Source of the DNA: an uncultured Clostridia bacterium
GTDB taxonomy: Bacteria; Bacillota; Clostridia; TANB77; CAG-508
Assembly (NCBI GenBank): GCA_949935895.1
Contig: CATLGL010000022.1
Location: forward strand, 1 to 15,747
Length of the DNA stretch: 15,747 nt
Reading direction: 5' to 3'
Positions 8,641 through 15,720 of the stretch are shown piece after piece (within the stretch, counting starts at the first letter, position 1; each line of letters starts with the position of its first letter). The position numbers and the translations under genes are program-made. The notes beneath the pieces were generated by a model, which had not been told where the DNA came from, did not search any database, and saw only the letters and a program-made list of their open reading frames with translations.

Positions 8641-9531
8641 ATGTCTTTTTCAAAAGAGATGAAAGAGGAGTTAAGTAAATTGACTACTTTATCGAATAAG
8701 GAAAGTGTAAGATTAGAATGGATAGGATATTTAATGAGTAATAATACAAGTATTGTAAAAGGGAAAATTAAGTATGCTACTGAAAACGAATACAATATCA
8801 ATCGATTTAATAAGTTACTAAATAATTTAAAGATTGATTATAAAATTGAATTACAAGGAAAAGTATACAGCATTTTTTTTAAAAAGCAAGAAATGGAAGA
8901 GGTGGAATATTTAGAAAATAAAATTCAAATTAAGCCATTAAAAATAGGAAAAGAAGAAATGTTGTTAAAGGCATTGGTAAGGGGATGCTTTTTAGGAGGA
9001 GGTTCTTTAAATAATCCAAATCTTACTTATCATTTAGAAATACTTTTTAGTACATATCAAAATGCAATTACTGTTTTAGAAGTATTAGGAGAATTTGGTA
9101 TTTGTGCTAAGTTACTAACAAGAAAAAAGAGTACTTCTCTTTATATTAAAGAGGCAGAGGAAATATCAAAATTATTAGCATTTGTTGGGGCTACAAAGGC
9201 AGTACTAAATTTTGAGGAAATTCGAGTAATGAGAGATACCAAAAATAGTATTAATCGATTAATCAATTGTGAAACCGCTAATTTGAATAAAACAATTAAT
9301 GCTTCTTTAGAGCAAATAAAACAAATACAATATTTAAAAGATAAGAAAAAATTTGAATATTTACCAGAAAATTTAAAAGAACTTGCTAATTTAAGGCAAA
9401 AACATCCAGAGGCAAGCCTTGTAGAATTAGGAGAAATGCTAAAACAACCAATTGGAAAATCTGGAGTGAATCACCGATTAAAAAGAATTATGGAAATTGC
9501 AAAAGAATGGAAAATCGATAGTGAAAAATAA
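8641..9531 (+). CDS. whiA: DNA-binding protein WhiA
   Basis: WhiA is a Gram-positive DNA-binding protein linked to sporulation in actinomycetes and to division and chromosome segregation in Firmicutes. I chose the ATG at 8641 because the family begins MSFS-x-EVKEEL-like (here MSFSKEMKEELSKL) and an AGAGGTG site lies 5-6 bp upstream; an ATG at 8638 is one codon longer. The N-terminal part has the LAGLIDADG-like fold region (GCFLGGGSLNNP, where canonical WhiA has GAFLAGGS), and the C-terminal helix-turn-helix ends in the typical GKSGVNHRLKRIMEIA. At 296 residues it is slightly short but complete. It nearly touches prmC and hemW, so the three likely form an operon. This placement differs from the common yvcJ-yvcK-whiA cluster. 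Confidence 0.93.
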   Translation: MSFSKEMKEELSKLTTLSNKESVRLEWIGYLMSNNTSIVKGKIKYATENEYNINRFNKLLNNLKIDYKIELQGKVYSIFFKKQEMEEVEYLENKIQIKPLKIGKEEMLLKALVRGCFLGGGSLNNPNLTYHLEILFSTYQNAITVLEVLGEFGICAKLLTRKKSTSLYIKEAEEISKLLAFVGATKAVLNFEEIRVMRDTKNSINRLINCETANLNKTINASLEQIKQIQYLKDKKKFEYLPENLKELANLRQKHPEASLVELGEMLKQPIGKSGVNHRLKRIMEIAKEWKIDSEK

Positions 9532-9550
9532 TAGAAAAGAAGAGTGTTAT

Positions 9551-10678
9551 ATGAAAGAAGAAATGGGAATTTATATTCATATTCCTTTTTGTAAAAAGAA
9601 GTGTTATTATTGTGATTTTATTTCGTTTGCAAATCAAGACAAATGGAGTACTCAATATATAGAAGCACTAAAAAAAGAGATACAACAAAATAAGGAAAAG
9701 GCAAATTGTGCTAGAATAACAACTATTTATATAGGTGGAGGTACTCCTTCTTATCTTGATAGTAAACTAATAATAGAAATATTAGATGTAATTAGGAAAA
9801 ATTATGCTGTTGAAAAAGATGCAGAGATTACAATAGAAGTAAATCCAGGAGTAGTTACAAAAGAAAAGTTAGAAATGTATTATAGTAAAGGGGTTAATCG
9901 TATTAGTATAGGACTACAAAGTACAAATAATCAGTTATTAAATGAAATTGGAAGAATTCATACATATGAAGAGTTTCTAGAAACGTATCACATGGTACGT
10001 GAAGGAGGATTTGATAATGTTAATATAGATTTAATGTTTGGTTTACCAAGTCAAACAGAAGAAATATTACAAGAAAGTTTAGAAAAAGTTATTTTATTAA
10101 AACCAGAACATATATCAATTTATTCATTGATATTAGAGGAAGGGACAGTACTTGAAAATTTAGTAAGACAAGGAAAAAGAATATTACCAAAAGAAGAAAT
10201 AGAACGAAATATGTATTGGCAAACGAAGACTATATTAGAGGAAAATGGATATGTTCATTATGAAATATCAAATTTTTCAAAACCAGAAAAGCAATCAAAA
10301 CATAATATGAATTGTTGGAGACAAAAGTCATATTTAGGCTTTGGACTAGCAGCCCATTCATATTATCATAAAACAAGATATTCTAATACAGAGGATTTAG
10401 AACAATATATAAACGATAAGGGATATACTAAAATAATCCATGAAATACAGACGAATCAAGAGGAAAAAAAGGAATTTATGATGTTAGGGCTAAGAAAAAT
10501 AGAGGGTGTTTTAATATCAGAATTTAAAAATAAGTTTATTGATAATCCAATTTACCTATTTCGAAAAGAATTAAGTAAATTAGTAGAACAAGAATTAATT
10601 GAGCTAGGTGCTAATAATATTAAACTAACTAATAAGGGAATTGATTTAGCAAATTTAGTATGGCAAGAATTTGTGTAA
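9551..10678 (+). CDS. hemW: Radical SAM heme chaperone HemW
   Basis: HemW is a radical SAM protein that binds heme and is thought to deliver it to target proteins; it was long annotated as oxygen-independent coproporphyrinogen oxidase. The ATG at 9551 gives MKEEMGIYIHIPFC and 375 residues, the usual length. The cluster motif CKKKCYYCDF (Cys 14, 18, 21) has Phe after the third cysteine spacing as in HemW, not the CxC of true HemN. The glycine-rich SAM-binding YIGGGTPSYL follows. The gene starts 20 bp after whiA, and its last codons form part of the terminator. No heme biosynthesis gene is visible nearby. Confidence 0.9.
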   Translation: MKEEMGIYIHIPFCKKKCYYCDFISFANQDKWSTQYIEALKKEIQQNKEKANCARITTIYIGGGTPSYLDSKLIIEILDVIRKNYAVEKDAEITIEVNPGVVTKEKLEMYYSKGVNRISIGLQSTNNQLLNEIGRIHTYEEFLETYHMVREGGFDNVNIDLMFGLPSQTEEILQESLEKVILLKPEHISIYSLILEEGTVLENLVRQGKRILPKEEIERNMYWQTKTILEENGYVHYEISNFSKPEKQSKHNMNCWRQKSYLGFGLAAHSYYHKTRYSNTEDLEQYINDKGYTKIIHEIQTNQEEKKEFMMLGLRKIEGVLISEFKNKFIDNPIYLFRKELSKLVEQELIELGANNIKLTNKGIDLANLVWQEFV

Positions 10679-10695
10679 ATTCTTGTTTTTTTTTT
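10664..10695 (+). terminator. Intrinsic terminator overlapping the hemW stop codon
   Basis: CAAGAATTT (10664-10672) and AAATTCTTG (10677-10685) form a perfect 9-bp stem with a GTGT loop, followed by ten T residues (10686-10695). The left arm is coding sequence for the last residues of HemW and the stop codon lies at the loop/right arm border, so terminator and gene end are merged. Confidence 0.9.
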
Positions 10696-10734
10696 AGGGG
10701 TATGATAAGATGAACCAAAAGGAGAGTGATTTTT

Positions 10735-11562
10735 TTGAAAATTACGGAGGTAAAGGAATTAGAGCAAATAGCAAAAGAGATTCGTATTGGGATTATTAAA
10801 GAAGTATATAGCGGAAAATCTGGTCACCCAGGAGGTTCTTTATCTTGTACTGATATTCTAACGGTATTATATTTTAATCAAATGAATATTGATTCAGCAA
10901 AACCAGATTCAAATGCAAGAGACCGATTTGTTCTATCAAAAGGGCATGCATCACCTGCACTTTATAGTACTCTTGCAAGAAGAGGATATTTCGAGCAGGA
11001 GCATTTAACAACATTTCGTGGAATTGATAGTATTTTACAAGGACATCCAGATATGAAGCATATTCCAGGTGTTGATATGAGTACAGGCTCATTAGGGCAA
11101 GGCTTATCTTGTGCAAATGGAATGGCAATAGCATCTAAACTAAATAAAGATGGAAATCGTATATATTGTTTGGTGGGAGATGGAGAAATAGAAGAAGGAC
11201 AAATTTGGGAAGCAGCAATGAGTGCAAGTCACTATAAGTTAGATAACTTATGTGTAATTGTAGATAATAATAATTTACAAATTGATGGTAGTATTGAAGA
11301 AGTAATGAGTTCATATCCAATCAATTTAAAATTTGAAAGCTTCGGATTTCATGTTATTAATGTAGACGGACATAACATTTTAGAACTAATACAAGCTTTT
11401 GATAAAGCTAAAACAATAAAAGGAAGACCAACGGCTATTATAGCAAAAACAGTAAAAGGAAAAGGTGTTAGCTTTATGGAAAATCAAGTAGGCTGGCATG
11501 GAAAAGCACCAAATGAAGAACAGTATCATATAGCAATTAAAGATTTAGAGCAAGAAAAATAA
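10735..11562 (+). CDS. Transketolase, N-terminal subunit
   Basis: This is the thiamine diphosphate-binding half of a split transketolase, which moves two-carbon units between sugar phosphates in the pentose phosphate pathway. I prefer the TTG start at 10735 because the GGAGA at 10721 is then about 10 bp upstream and the protein begins MKITEVKELEQIA; a GTG at 10726 is too close to that site. The 275 residues contain GHPGGSLS, FVLSKGHASPALYS, STGSLGQGLS, the cofactor motif GDGEIEEGQIWEA with DNNNLQIDG, and VKGKGVSF. The partner subunit follows after 15 bp. Split transketolases are common in clostridia and archaea. The gene has no CGG codon and no frame break. Confidence 0.92.
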   Translation: MKITEVKELEQIAKEIRIGIIKEVYSGKSGHPGGSLSCTDILTVLYFNQMNIDSAKPDSNARDRFVLSKGHASPALYSTLARRGYFEQEHLTTFRGIDSILQGHPDMKHIPGVDMSTGSLGQGLSCANGMAIASKLNKDGNRIYCLVGDGEIEEGQIWEAAMSASHYKLDNLCVIVDNNNLQIDGSIEEVMSSYPINLKFESFGFHVINVDGHNILELIQAFDKAKTIKGRPTAIIAKTVKGKGVSFMENQVGWHGKAPNEEQYHIAIKDLEQEK

Positions 11563-11577
11563 AAAGGAGGGAACAAG

Positions 11578-12511
11578 ATGAATCAAGAAATAAAAATTGC
11601 AACAAGAGAAAGTTATGGTGATAAATTAGCTATGTTAGGAAAAACGAATGATAAAATTGTGGTATTAGATGCAGATTTAGCAGAAGCAACAAAAACAAGT
11701 GTATTTAAAAAGCAGTTTCCTAATCGCTTTTTTGACATGGGAATTGCAGAACAAGACATGATGGGAACAGCAGCACGGAATGGCAAGCTGTGGTATGATA
11801 CCATTTGTTAGTACTTTTGCTGTATTTGCAGCAGGAAGAGCTTATGATCAAATTCGAAATAGTATTTGTTATCCAAAGCTGAATGTAAAAATATGTGCTA
11901 CTCATGCAGGAGTGTCAGTAGGAGAAGATGGAGCAACTCATCAAATGTTAGAGGACCTAAATCTAATGAGAGGATTGCCTAATATGACAGTATTAAGCGT
12001 GTCAGATGATATACAAACCAAATGGGCGATTGAGGAAATATTAAAATTACAAGGACCTGTATATGTTCGACTAGGAAGATTGAAATCTCCTGTAATTTAT
12101 GAAACAAATCAAAAGTTTGAAATAGGAAAAGGAGTACAAATAGGAGAGGGGACAGATGCTACTGTTTTTGCAACAGGACTTATGGTATCAGAGGCAATAC
12201 TAGCAAAAGAGGAATTGAAAAAAGAAGGGATAAATATTCGTGTTGTTGACATACATACCATAAAACCAATCGATAAAGAACTAATTATAAAATGTGCAAA
12301 AGAAACTGGAAAATTGATTACGATAGAAGATCATAGTGTTATAGGTGGACTAGGAAGTGCAGTATGTGAAGTCCTTTGTGAAGAATATCCTAAAAAGGTA
12401 ACAAGAATAGGAATGAAGGATGAGTTTGGAAAATCAGGAAAAGCTGAAAAATTGTTAGAATATTTTGGTTTAACAAAGGAAACTATTATAAAAGAAATAA
12501 AAGAAGGGTAA
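11578..12511 (+). CDS. Transketolase, C-terminal subunit, with one +1 frameshift at CGGA
   Basis: This is the pyrimidine-binding half of the split transketolase. The ATG at 11578 follows a strong GGAGG. The first 66 codons include DADLAEATKTS and FFDMGIAEQDMMG, with the catalytic Glu at residue 58. The frame then breaks at CGG-A 11776-11779 and the protein continues with GMASCGMIPFVSTFAVFAAG and ATHAGVSVGEDGATHQ. Skipping one base gives 310 residues, the usual length, with no other defect. Zero-frame reading ends at a TAG (11809-11811) after 77 codons and would lose nearly the whole subunit. An independent start at ATG 11780 is unlikely because it lacks the catalytic Glu and a good ribosome binding site. 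A strong terminator follows. Confidence 0.93.
11776..11779 (+). other. CGGA +1 frameshift site 3 (transketolase C subunit Gly67)
   Basis: Zero frame reads ACA GCA GCA CGG A. The +1 frame supplies GGA ATG GCA AGC, giving the family-conserved run GTAAGMA, just after the catalytic GIAEQDM. The glycine at this place is highly conserved in transketolases. Staying in zero frame stops at 11809. Confidence 0.92.
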
Positions 12512-12570
12512 GAAAATTATTTTGCAAACTACGTCATCAAAACGTCATAAAAATTTAATAAAAATAAAAA

Positions 12571-12614
12571 AATGCACAAAAAGTCGACTTATCGACTTTT
12601 TGTACATTTTTTTT
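12571..12614 (+). terminator. Strong intrinsic terminator after the transketolase pair
   Basis: ACAAAAAGTCGA (12576-12587) pairs with TCGACTTTTTGT (12592-12603) around a CTTA loop. The stem extends outward by ATG/CAT past a single mismatch. Eight T residues follow at 12607-12614. The 188-bp gap also holds a tandem ACGTCAT pair near 12533 and 12541 of unknown meaning. Confidence 0.92.
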
Positions 12615-12626
12615 CGTGATTTGGTA

Positions 12627-12655
12627 TTGCAATAAAATGAATTTATTGTTATGAT
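12627..12655 (+). promoter_or_regulatory. Sigma-A type promoter for ftsEX-M23
   Basis: TTGCAA (12627-12632) and TATGAT (12650-12655) with a 17-bp spacer lie directly after the terminator and 44 bp before the ftsE start. An AGGAG site (12688-12692) precedes the ATG at 12700. Confidence 0.65.
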
Positions 12656-12699
12656 AAAAGAGGATATAAAATTGGACTATTTTATGTAGGAGAAAAGCA

Positions 12700-13388
12700 A
12701 TGATAGAATTTAGAAATGTAAATAAAAAGTATGATACAGGAACAGAGGCAGTACATAGTGCAAATTTTACAATTGAAAAAGGGGAATTCGCCTTTTTAGT
12801 AGGTTCTTCAGGTTCGCGGAAAATCCACGTTAATTAAACTAATTTTAAAAGAGGAAGAGCCAACTTCTGGAAATATTATTATAAATGGAAAAGATACTAC
12901 ATTTTTAAAAAAGAGTAGAGTACCATATTTACGTAGAAGTATGGGAATTGTGTTTCAAGATTTTAGATTATTACCAGATAAAACAGTATATGAAAATGTA
13001 GCTTTTGCAATGTATATTGTAAAAGCCTCACCAAGACATATTAGAAGACAAGTACCTATGGTGTTATCTTTAGTAGGACTTAGTGGAAAAGCAAAAATGT
13101 ACCCAAATGAATTATCAGGAGGAGAACAACAAAGAGTGGCATTAGCAAGAGCCTTAGTAAATAATCCATCGATGTTAATTGCAGATGAGCCAACTCGGAA
13201 ATTTAGATCCTGATACAGCCTGGGATATTATGATGTTACTAAATGAAATCAACATGCGAGGAACAACTGTTATTGTTGCAACACACGCAAAAGATATAGT
13301 AGATAGAATGAAGAAAAGAGTAATTCAAATTGAAAAAGGCAATATAGTAAGAGATGATAAAAAAGGTGGGTATGACAGTGAAACATAA
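12700..13388 (+). CDS. ftsE: Cell division ATP-binding protein FtsE, with two +1 frameshifts at CGGA
   Basis: FtsE is the ATPase of the FtsEX complex, which passes ATP-driven signals to cell-wall hydrolases at the division site or side wall. The ATG at 12700 has AGGAG 7 bp upstream. The protein reads MIEFRNVNKKYDTGTEAV, then the P-loop GSSGSGKST (residues 35-43, with Gly40 from the first shifted site), Q-loop VFQDFRLLPD, signature LSGGEQQRVALARA, Walker B and D-loop LIADEPTGNLD (Gly166 from the second shifted site) and H-loop VATHAKDI. With both bases skipped it is 228 residues, exactly normal. Unshifted reading stops at 12835 after 45 codons; missing the second shift stops at 13211. Needing two shifts in one likely important gene argues for efficient decoding. 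It overlaps ftsX by 17 bp. Confidence 0.95.
12817..12820 (+). other. CGGA +1 frameshift site 4 (FtsE P-loop Gly40)
   Basis: Zero frame reads TCA GGT TCG CGG A, then AAA ATC CAC GTT AAT and TAA at 12835. The +1 frame gives GGA AAA TCC ACG, so the P-loop reads SSGSGKST. The glycine before the catalytic Lys of the Walker A motif is invariant in ABC ATPases. Confidence 0.93.
13196..13199 (+). other. CGGA +1 frameshift site 5 (FtsE Gly166 in DEPTGNLD)
   Basis: Zero frame reads GAT GAG CCA ACT CGG A and stops at TGA 13211. The +1 frame gives GGA AAT TTA GAT, producing DEPTGNLD, the invariant Walker B/D-loop segment of FtsE. The frame then stays open to the stop at 13388. Confidence 0.93.
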
Positions 13389-14271
13389 TGTAATAAGTTA
13401 TTTAATAGGAGAAGGCTTTCGTAATGTATTTAAAAATAAAAAGCCAACAATATCAGCCATAACTGTTATGATTTTATGTATGCTTATTTTTGGAGTGTTT
13501 TTTGTATTAGGTGAGAATATTAGCCACATTATGCAAAATGTTGAAGATGCACAAGGAATGCAGGTATACTTAAAAGTAGGCACAAAAGAAGATAGGATGA
13601 AGGAAATTGGAGACAAAATTAAAGCAATTGATGGAATTAATCATGTGGAATTTGTTTCTAAAGAAGATGGATTTAATGAAATAAAAGAATCATGGAGAGG
13701 AGCGGCAGAAGGTTTAACAAGTGAATTTATGCCAGATTCTTATCGAGTTACATTATCAAAACTAGAATTAAATGAGCAAATACAGGAGCAAATAAAGGAA
13801 ATTACTGGTAGTGATTTAGATGAAATTAGAAGTAGTAATGAAACGATTTCAATTATTATGAATATAGGAAATGGTATTCGAATTTTTACGTTTGGATTGC
13901 TAATCATTTTAATTCTTTTTGCAATTGTTATTATTTCAAATACAATTAAACTTACAGTTCATGCTAGACGAAAAGAAATATCAATTATGAAGTATGTAGG
14001 AGCAACAAATAGCTTTATCAGAGGACCATTTATTGTAGAGGGAATTTTGATTGGAGTAATTTCTGCTATGATAGCCATATTGATTATTGGATTGATTTAT
14101 ACAGGAATGATTCCAAATCTTGAGCAGTCAGCAGTTGTTAAAGAATTAGAAATTACATTTGTTACTTTTACTAATATGTTCCAATTACTAATTATTGTAT
14201 ATGTAATGTTAGGAATTGGCATTGGTGTGATTGGAAGTAGCATATCAATGAGAAAATATTTAGAAGTATAG
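13372..14271 (+). CDS. ftsX: Cell division protein FtsX
   Basis: FtsX is the membrane partner of FtsE; its outer loop contacts a cell-wall hydrolase or its activator. I chose the ATG at 13372 (MTVKHNVISYLIGEGFRNVF), which follows GGTGG and overlaps the end of ftsE; an ATG at 13354 is possible but lacks a site. The 299-residue protein has the expected plan: one membrane segment near residues 25-45, an extracellular loop of about 120 residues, then three membrane segments toward the C-terminus. The conserved HARRKEISIMKYVGATNSFIRGP cytoplasmic stretch sits between segments two and three. The frame is intact with no CGG codon. Translational coupling to ftsE is likely. Confidence 0.93.
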   Translation: MTVKHNVISYLIGEGFRNVFKNKKPTISAITVMILCMLIFGVFFVLGENISHIMQNVEDAQGMQVYLKVGTKEDRMKEIGDKIKAIDGINHVEFVSKEDGFNEIKESWRGAAEGLTSEFMPDSYRVTLSKLELNEQIQEQIKEITGSDLDEIRSSNETISIIMNIGNGIRIFTFGLLIILILFAIVIISNTIKLTVHARRKEISIMKYVGATNSFIRGPFIVEGILIGVISAMIAILIIGLIYTGMIPNLEQSAVVKELEITFVTFTNMFQLLIIVYVMLGIGIGVIGSSISMRKYLEV

Positions 14272-14282
14272 GAGGACAAGAG

Positions 14283-15467
14283 ATGAGGAGAAAAATAGTA
14301 GCTATTATAGTAAGTATAATTATGATTTTTAGTATAAACTTTTATACATATGCAGCTTCTGTAACAGATTTACAAAATCAAAAAAAGGAGATAGAAAATA
14401 ACATAAAAGACACTAAAAAAGAATTAGAAGGTGTTAAAAATCAAAAAAGTCAAACACTAACACAAATAGAAGAATTAGAAATACAAATAGAAGATAGCCA
14501 AGATGAATTAGATAAATTGAATGCACAAGTAAAAGAATTAGAGCGTTCAATTGCACAAACACAAAAAGAATTAGAAGAAGCGCAACAAAGGCAAGAAAAC
14601 CAACAAAGAGCATTAGAAGAAAGAATGGTTGCACAATATAAATCAGGAACTATTTCTTATTGGGATATTTTATTAAAACCAGAAAGTCCATTACAATTTA
14701 TTTCTAATCTATTTATGTTTGAAAAAATTGCTAAATATGATAATGAACTTTTAGAATCAATTGAACAAGAAAAACAAACGATACAAACTAAAAAGGAAAG
14801 TTTAGATTCTCAAAAAGCACAAGTAAAAACAGCAAAAGCAAATGCAGAAAAAGAGAATGTGAAACTTAAAAATGCTAAAATGCAAAAAAATAATAAAATG
14901 GCTCAATTATCAGAAGAAGAAAAACAATTACAACAAAAGTTAGAACAATTTAATCAAGAAGCAAGAAAAGCAGAAGAAGAAATTAGCAAAGCACTTGCTA
15001 GTGCAAAAGATTATGTTGGAAGCTTTTCAGGTACATTAAGTTGGCCAATATCTTCTACATCTTATGGATATAATATTATTACTTCTGGATATGGAAAAAG
15101 AGATCAACCAACAGCAGGAGCCTCAACAAATCACAAAGCACTAGATATTGGAGTAAGGTATCAACCAATTTACGCACCAGCAGATGGATATATAGTAACA
15201 GCAAAAGAAGTTTCAGGATATGGAAATTTTATTATGATTAAGCATTCAAATAATTTATATACCTGTTATGGGCATTTATCTTCTTATAATGTTTCAGCAG
15301 GACAAACAGTAAGTAGAGGACAACAAATTGCAATATCAGGAAATACAGGAGTTACTACAGGACCACATTTACATTTTGAAGTACGTCTTAATGGGACAAG
15401 TAGTTCGAAAGTAAATCCATTAAACTATATTTCAGATGAAGTTTATTCAAAACTAATTTTCCGTTAA
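14283..15467 (+). CDS. Coiled-coil M23 (LytM) murein hydrolase, likely FtsEX partner
   Basis: The 394-residue protein has an N-terminal signal peptide (hydrophobic residues about 5-23, cleavage near YAAS), a long coiled coil at about residues 27-235 rich in Q, E and K, and a C-terminal M23 peptidase domain from about 260. Zinc ligands appear intact: H284 and D288 in HKALDIG and the HLHFEV motif at residues 362-364. EnvC-like activators have lost these ligands, so this one is probably an active endopeptidase, or at least retains the site. Its position 11 bp after ftsX, with GGAGG upstream, fits a hydrolase controlled by FtsEX as known for PcsB, CwlO and EnvC. The gene has no frame break. Confidence 0.9.
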   Translation: MRRKIVAIIVSIIMIFSINFYTYAASVTDLQNQKKEIENNIKDTKKELEGVKNQKSQTLTQIEELEIQIEDSQDELDKLNAQVKELERSIAQTQKELEEAQQRQENQQRALEERMVAQYKSGTISYWDILLKPESPLQFISNLFMFEKIAKYDNELLESIEQEKQTIQTKKESLDSQKAQVKTAKANAEKENVKLKNAKMQKNNKMAQLSEEEKQLQQKLEQFNQEARKAEEEISKALASAKDYVGSFSGTLSWPISSTSYGYNIITSGYGKRDQPTAGASTNHKALDIGVRYQPIYAPADGYIVTAKEVSGYGNFIMIKHSNNLYTCYGHLSSYNVSAGQTVSRGQQIAISGNTGVTTGPHLHFEVRLNGTSSSKVNPLNYISDEVYSKLIFR

Positions 15468-15498
15468 AATTTAATAAATAATAAGACTATTTATCATA

Positions 15499-15545
15499 AA
15501 TAAGAAATTAGAACGTAACAGAAAATTACGTCCTAATTTCTTATT
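15499..15545. terminator. Long hairpin after the M23 gene
   Basis: AATAAGAAATTAG-ACGTAA (15499-15518) pairs with TTACGT-CTAATTTCTTATT (15526-15545), about 19 pairs with a single mismatch and a short loop. No T-run follows, so it may be an mRNA 3' stabiliser or a weak terminator. Confidence 0.6.
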
Positions 15546-15559
15546 GGAATAACCAATGT

Positions 15560-15582
15560 AATGGTTTTAGGATAAAACCATT
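15560..15582. repeat. 10-bp inverted repeat with GGA loop
   Basis: AATGGTTTTA (15560-15569) and TAAAACCATT (15573-15582) are perfectly inverted around a 3-nt loop. It is the second of three consecutive hairpins in the 253-bp gap. Confidence 0.6.
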
Positions 15583-15608
15583 CATCTATAAAATGTAAGA
15601 GGAAACAA

Positions 15609-15643
15609 AAGACTTTTATCATCTAAAAGTCTTATCTTATTTT
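15609..15643 (+). terminator. Intrinsic terminator before the last gene
   Basis: AAGACTTTTA (15609-15618) and TAAAAGTCTT (15624-15633) form a perfect 10-bp stem with a TCATC loop, followed by a T-rich tail. It is the best candidate for ending the ftsEX-M23 transcript. Confidence 0.7.
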
Positions 15644-15659
15644 GTGAAAATTTTATGAA

Positions 15660-15691
15660 ATTATACTATAAATTTTAAATTGTAGTATAAT
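15660..15691 (+). promoter_or_regulatory. Inverted repeat overlapping a TATAAT box
   Basis: ATTATACTA (15660-15668) is perfectly inverted as TAGTATAAT (15683-15691), and the second arm contains a consensus TATAAT (15686-15691) 29 bp before the final start codon. The arrangement suits an operator over a -10 box, but the -35 is unclear and A+T-rich DNA makes chance repeats likely. Confidence 0.45.
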
Positions 15692-15720
15692 AGTTAAGAG
15701 AAAAAATAAGGGAGGAAAAA

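Noticed and set aside
10812..11371. Other CGGA strings (AGC GGA, TTC GGA, GAC GGA in the transketolase N subunit)
   Set aside because: There the C is the third base of the preceding codon and the frame is intact. They are ordinary Gly codons and not shift sites.
11780..12511. Separate gene starting at ATG 11780
   Set aside because: It lacks the catalytic Glu and a ribosome binding site and is exactly continuous with the upstream half of the same subunit after a one-base skip.
3623..13199. Random sequencing or assembly indels as the cause of the five frame breaks
   Set aside because: The breaks are not in homopolymers. All have the same polarity (+1), and all create an in-frame CGG followed by A and rejoin at GGA. 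Independent errors would not share this. Read-level checking is still needed.
3623..13199. Simple reassignment of CGG to another amino acid
   Set aside because: Reading CGG as any amino acid keeps the zero frame, which hits stop codons within 6-19 codons of every site. A frame change is required.
3542..13388. Pseudogenes from ordinary decay
   Set aside because: Outside the CGGA sites there is no stop, deletion or lost motif in addA, the transketolase C subunit or ftsE, and their operon partners are intact.
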